From positions 1 through 20,774 of the IMG/VR virus record IMGVR_UViG_3300025889_001163: a stretch of 20,774 nucleotides of DNA; one strand, written 5' to 3'. Of the stretch, positions 17,763 through 20,774 are shown in pieces. Source of the stretch: a virus. Under the pieces are notes generated by a model. The model searched no databases. It had not been told where the DNA came from and was given only the letters and a program-made list of their open reading frames with translations. A program made the translations under genes and the position numbers. The stretch's first letter is position 1. Every line of letters starts with the position of its first letter.

Positions 17763-18046
17763 TCAACAAAATAGCTAAACTCTTTGTTAAGAAAAAACCA
17801 ACTTTTTTTGAAAAAGCTAAAAGTACAGCTACATCATATGGTTCTAAAGCTAAAGCAAAGGGTATGGACGCATTTGGAAAAATGCAAAAAACTAAACTAT
17901 ACAAAGACGCATCAAACTCTATTGGTGAGCTAAGTGCTAAATATAAAAAATTGCCTAAGAACTACAAAACAGGAATTAAAGTAGCAGGTGCTACAGCTGT
18001 TGTTGGTGGTGCTTACGCAGCAGGAAAATCAAAAAGGAAATCATAA
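17759..18046 (+). CDS. Basic protein with Gly/Ala hydrophobic segment (95 aa)
   Basis: The product has 95 residues. It begins MINKIAKLFVKKKPTFFEKA, has a Lys-rich helical body (STATSYGSKAKAKGMDAFGK), and a Gly/Ala/Val segment near the end (IKVAGATAVVGGAYAAG), followed by KSKRKS. This pattern resembles the products of 16569-16835 and 18256-18612. A membrane-active, capsid-associated or DNA-binding role may be proposed. It begins in ATGA and ends in TAATG. Confidence 0.6.
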   Translation: MINKIAKLFVKKKPTFFEKAKSTATSYGSKAKAKGMDAFGKMQKTKLYKDASNSIGELSAKYKKLPKNYKTGIKVAGATAVVGGAYAAGKSKRKS

Positions 18047-18153
18047 TGCCACAAGTAGGAAAGAAAAAATTTAGTTACACTAAAGCTGGTAAAAAGAAAG
18101 CTAAAGCGTACGCTAAAAAAACTGGAAAAAAAATGAAAAAAGGTAAATATTAA
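18046..18153 (+). CDS. Conserved phage miniprotein, Lys-rich (35 aa)
   Basis: The frame from the ATG at 18046 (TAATG) to TAA at 18151-18153 gives 35 residues with 15 Lys. MPQVGKKKFSYTKAGKKKAK, then AYAKKTGKKMKKGKY matches the very short phage protein pattern K-K-x-F-x-Y-T-x-A-G-K-x-x-A-K-A-Y-A-K-K-T-G-K that I recall from many marine phages. Probably nucleic-acid binding. Function unknown. Confidence 0.72.
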   Translation: MPQVGKKKFSYTKAGKKKAKAYAKKTGKKMKKGKY

Positions 18154-18251
18154 TGTTAAAAGGTAAACAAAAAAATCTACCACCTGCTTTAAAAAAGAAA
18201 ATTATGGCAGCTAAAATGAAAAAGAAAAGTAAAAAAACAAAAAAAAGTTAA
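18153..18251 (+). CDS. Conserved phage miniprotein MLKGKQKNLPPALKKKI type (32 aa)
   Basis: The frame from the ATG at 18153 (TAATG) to TAA at 18249-18251 gives 32 residues, 14 of them Lys. MLKGKQKNLPPALKKKIMAA is followed by an uninterrupted basic tail. The pattern L-K-G-K-Q-K-x-L-P-x-x-L-K-K-K-I is familiar from small ORFs in the same place in marine and other phages. Function unknown. Confidence 0.7.
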   Translation: MLKGKQKNLPPALKKKIMAAKMKKKSKKTKKS

Positions 18252-18255
18252 TAAT

Positions 18256-18612
18256 ATGAATAGAATATTTCCAACATCATCAGGTACTAATGTAAGTGGT
18301 GATTTGTTAAAAAAAGCTAAACAGCATATTAAGACTGGTAAAAAGTTTATTAATAAAAAAGTATTACCATCAGCTACTAAAAACTATAAAAGTTATGTAG
18401 CACCAACTGTAGGTTTATTTAAAGGTGCAGCAAATATAGCAACTGGTGTAGGTAAACTTGCATTAAGAAATCCATTATTAGCTGCTGGTACTTATGTAGC
18501 TGCTAAAGCATTTAATCCAAAAGGTAAATTTGCTAAAGGTAAAAAATTTCATGAATTTGGTGATGCTGGTAAAGTATTATCTAAAGGTGGAAAGAAAATA
18601 TTTTATGGTTGA
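18256..18612 (+). CDS. Basic protein with Gly/Ala hydrophobic segment (118 aa)
   Basis: The product has 118 residues. It begins MNRIFPTSSGTNVSGDLLKK, then a Lys-rich region, a hydrophobic/Gly/Ala section (VGLFKGAANIATGVGKLALR, NPLLAAGTYVAAKAF), and a basic end with FAKGKKFHEFGDAGK. It lies just before the small terminase gene and overlaps it by 8 nt. The layout is similar to 17759-18046. Possible virion accessory or internal protein; no family recognised. Confidence 0.6.
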   Translation: MNRIFPTSSGTNVSGDLLKKAKQHIKTGKKFINKKVLPSATKNYKSYVAPTVGLFKGAANIATGVGKLALRNPLLAAGTYVAAKAFNPKGKFAKGKKFHEFGDAGKVLSKGGKKIFYG

Positions 18613-18916
18613 AGATAAAACAGAAGAAGCAAAAACAGATAACCATGGTGGTAAAAGACCTGGAGCTGGTAGACCTGCTGGTGCAAAGACTAAAAAGAAT
18701 TGGAAGTCTATGGAGGAAATGGCTGTAAAATACCAACATTCTCCTTTGGATTATTTATTATCTGTGTTAAACAATCCTATGAGCTCACCTGAACGTAAAA
18801 TGTATGCAGCCGAAAAAGCAGCACCATTTGTTCATGCGAGGTTAGCATCAACTAATACTAAAATAGGAACAGATGAACCAATCGCAATCAAAGTCTCTTG
18901 GCAAAAAGACGACTAA
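18605..18916 (+). CDS. terS: Terminase small subunit (DNA recognition) candidate
   Basis: The start at 18605 (MVEDKTEEAKTDNHGGKRPG) is chosen because the upstream part of the same frame reads poorly and an 8-nt overlap with the previous gene is the local habit. The product has 103 residues. It has GGKRPGAGRPAGAKTKKN (AT-hook-like, typical of terminase small subunits) and then HSPLDYLLSVLNNPMSSPER, AAEKAAPFVHARLAS. It would bind viral DNA and dock the large subunit. Direct adjacency to terL supports this. The 44-nt overlap with terL suggests coupled translation. Confidence 0.78.
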   Translation: MVEDKTEEAKTDNHGGKRPGAGRPAGAKTKKNWKSMEEMAVKYQHSPLDYLLSVLNNPMSSPERKMYAAEKAAPFVHARLASTNTKIGTDEPIAIKVSWQKDD

Positions 18917-20186
18917 GAAAAAAGTCGCTGAAGTAGAAATACCCTATAAGCCTAGACCTTACCAACAAGACGTACACAATGCACTTAAAAGATTTAGTGT
19001 TCTTGTATGTCATAGAAGATTTGGTAAATCAGTACTAGCTATTAACGAATTAATTAAAACAGCAGCAGATAAACAAAGATCTCTTTGTGCATTCATAGCT
19101 CCAACTTATCGCCAAGGTAAAGCTATCGCTTGGGAATATTTAAAATATTATACTAAACCACTAATGCATTTTGGTGGAACTAGAAATGAAACAGAATTAA
19201 GAATAGATCTATTTAATGGATCACGTATTCAAATCTTTGGAGCAGACAATCCAGATAGTATTCGTGGAATGGGCTTTGATAAAGTTGTAATGGACGAATA
19301 TGCTATCATGTCTCCAAGAGTATGGACAGAAATTGTAAGACCAGCAGTATCAGATAAACTAGGATCAGTTTTATTTATAGGTACGCCAATGGGACATAAC
19401 CAGTTTTGGGAAGTATTTGACTTTGCACAACGTGGTCATAAAGATTGGTATGGTAAGTTATATAGAGCATCTGAAACACAAGTAATACCAGATGACGAGT
19501 TAGAACAAGCTCGTGCTATAATGACTGAAGAACAATACCAACAAGAATTTGAGTGTTCATTTACAGCAGCAGTATCAGGAAGTTATTATGGCAGACTGAT
19601 AACTAAAGCAGATAAAGAAGAACGAATAGGGGAAGTACCTGTAGACGAAAATGCAGGAGTGGAAACCTGGTGGGATTTGGGGATAGGAGATTCAACTGCA
19701 ATATGGTTTGCACAAAGAATAGGAACCGAAATTCATTTGGTAGACTATTATGAAACTTCAGGTGAATCATTAGCACACTATGCAAATATATTAATGGAGA
19801 AAGATTATGCTTATAGCAGACATATAGCTCCACACGATATAATGGCACGTGAGCTTGGAACAGGTAAGTCAAGATTAGAAGTAGCAAACGAATTAGGCAT
19901 TGACTTTGAGGTAGCACCTAAGTTAGAAGTAGATCATGGTATTGAATCTGTAAGAAATACTTTACCTAATTGTTACTTCGATAGAGTTAAATGTAAAACA
20001 GGATTAGATGCTTTGAGACAGTATCGAAAACAATGGGATGATAAAAACCAAGTGTTTAAGAATAAACCTCTCCATGACTGGTGCTCACATGCAAGTGATG
20101 CATTTAGATATGGATGTGTTCATGATCCTATTGATACAACAGAATGGGATAAACCAATTAATATAGATACAAAATACGTAGTATGA
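18873..20186 (+). CDS. terL: Terminase large subunit (packaging ATPase and nuclease)
   Basis: The product has 437 residues. The ATPase half shows the Walker A variant CHRRFGKS at 46-53, Walker B VVMDE at 138-142 and the coupling motif LFIGTP at 167-172. The nuclease half has acidic residues in WWDLGIGDS at 266-274 (D268), LVDYYE at 289-294 (D291) and HDWCSHASDAFRY at 401-413 (D409), the usual RNase H-like triad. It drives DNA into the procapsid and cuts concatemers. The start overlaps the small-subunit gene by 44 nt, and the TGA overlaps the portal start (ATGA at 20183-20186). Length is in the normal range for this class. Confidence 0.95.
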   Translation: MNQSQSKSLGKKTTKKKVAEVEIPYKPRPYQQDVHNALKRFSVLVCHRRFGKSVLAINELIKTAADKQRSLCAFIAPTYRQGKAIAWEYLKYYTKPLMHFGGTRNETELRIDLFNGSRIQIFGADNPDSIRGMGFDKVVMDEYAIMSPRVWTEIVRPAVSDKLGSVLFIGTPMGHNQFWEVFDFAQRGHKDWYGKLYRASETQVIPDDELEQARAIMTEEQYQQEFECSFTAAVSGSYYGRLITKADKEERIGEVPVDENAGVETWWDLGIGDSTAIWFAQRIGTEIHLVDYYETSGESLAHYANILMEKDYAYSRHIAPHDIMARELGTGKSRLEVANELGIDFEVAPKLEVDHGIESVRNTLPNCYFDRVKCKTGLDALRQYRKQWDDKNQVFKNKPLHDWCSHASDAFRYGCVHDPIDTTEWDKPINIDTKYVV

Positions 20187-20774
20187 AAAAATCAAATCAA
20201 GAAATATTATCAGTAGTAAGTAGAGAGATACATAACGCATCAGGTTATATTGGTGGAGAACTTGTAGCTCGAAGAAAAAAATCATTAGAATATTATTTAG
20301 GACAACCTCTTGGTAACGAACAAGAAGGTAGATCTCAAGTAGTATCTAACGATGTTTTAGATACAGTAGAAAGTTTAATGCCATCATTGATGAGAATATT
20401 TACATCAGGTGACAATGTATTTAATTGTGAAGGCATGGGGCCTGAAGATGAAGAAATGGCTAGACAATGTTCTGACTATTTAAACTATATTTTTTATAAA
20501 GAGAATGATGGTTTCTTAGCTTTATATACTGCGTTCAAAGATGCACTAATCCAAAAAAATGGAATCCTAAAAGTATATTGGGATGATGCACAAAAAATTG
20601 AAAGAGAAGAATACTCAAGATTAACTGATGATGAGTTTAATGACTTAGTCTCTATGGATGAGATTAAAGTTTCTAATCATAGTGAATACGAAGAAAAAAT
20701 TACAGACGAAGCTGGTAAAGAAATAGATAAAATTAAATTACATGATATAGTTATTCATAGAACAAAAATTCATG
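20183..20774 (+). CDS. Portal protein, N-terminal part (3' partial)
   Basis: The frame from the ATG at 20183 remains open to the window edge (197 codons). The visible portion has EQEGRSQVVSNDVLDTVESL, MPSLMRIFTSGDNVFNCEG, GPEDEEMARQCSDYLNYIFY and LALYTAFKDALIQKNGILKV, followed by YW. This is the N-terminal domain pattern of the portal family in podovirus-type and related phages, in which D-V-x-D-x-V-E-x-x-M-P-x-L-x-R-I-F is the most conserved block. It forms the dodecameric DNA gate of the capsid. ATGA coupling to terL supports it. The rest is outside the window. Confidence 0.88.
   Translation, partial: MKKSNQEILSVVSREIHNASGYIGGELVARRKKSLEYYLGQPLGNEQEGRSQVVSNDVLDTVESLMPSLMRIFTSGDNVFNCEGMGPEDEEMARQCSDYLNYIFYKENDGFLALYTAFKDALIQKNGILKVYWDDAQKIEREEYSRLTDDEFNDLVSMDEIKVSNHSEYEEKITDEAGKEIDKIKLHDIVIHRTKIH

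Noticed and set aside
19603-20285. Minus-strand frames opposite terL and portal
   Set aside because: Antisense to genes with diagnostic motifs.
1-20774. CRISPR array, tRNA genes, insertion sequences, integrase or attachment site
   Set aside because: No regularly spaced direct repeats, cloverleaf-like GTTC-arm sequence, transposase, or recombinase motif was noticed on reading; a tRNA scan was not possible here.

Overview
The window is phage DNA: AT-rich, almost gap-free, with many very short genes joined by ATGA or TAATG start/stop overlaps. It carries a terminase large subunit, the start of a portal gene, and an endolysin/holin-type lysis cluster. Gene style (Lys/Ile/Asn-rich proteins, the portal type, the run of tiny basic proteins before the terminase) points to a tailed marine phage, probably short-tailed, of an alphaproteobacterial host. 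The best guess is a pelagiphage (SAR11 virus), perhaps of the HTVC010P type. That guess rests on remembered protein style and gene order, not on a search. No tRNA, rRNA, CRISPR array, insertion sequence or integrase was seen. No DNA polymerase, helicase, primase or RNA polymerase gene is present in the window.

Layout. (1) 1-6299, plus strand: end of an unknown gene, a 1072-residue putative internal virion protein, small membrane or secreted proteins, a metallophosphoesterase, a lysozyme-like endolysin, a two-helix holin candidate, a zinc-finger miniprotein and coiled-coil proteins. (2) 8901-6296, minus strand: a RecB/Cas4-like PD-(D/E)XK exonuclease, an SSB-like protein with an acidic DDPPF tail, a terminator, a secreted miniprotein, conserved hypotheticals and a DUF3310 protein. 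(3) 8914-10630, plus strand, divergent from (2) by 12 bp: a stand-alone DnaA domain IV-like protein, a DUF6456-like HTH protein, an HNH (DUF968/Ref-like) nuclease and two small proteins. (4) 16126-10663, minus strand: about twenty mostly unknown small genes, including a Cro/cI-type repressor and several genes under 60 codons. (5) 16127-16568: non-coding control region with several dyads, a candidate promoter and a near-consensus DnaA box. (6) 16569-20774, plus strand: a string of tiny, very basic proteins, a DUF6321 protein, terminase small and large subunits, and the portal gene running off the window.

How it fits together. The control region and the 8901/8914 junction look like two divergent transcription hubs. 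The minus-strand genes from 16126 are probably early host-takeover and regulatory genes. The nuclease/SSB operon is a small recombination or DNA-processing unit. The DnaA-like and DUF6456-like proteins are candidate regulators or replication recruiters. The two plus-strand ends are the late packaging/structural and virion/lysis genes of a permuted or circular map, whose remaining head and tail genes lie outside the window. Coordinates of genes under 60 codons were worked out by hand from start, stop and ribosome-binding-site context.
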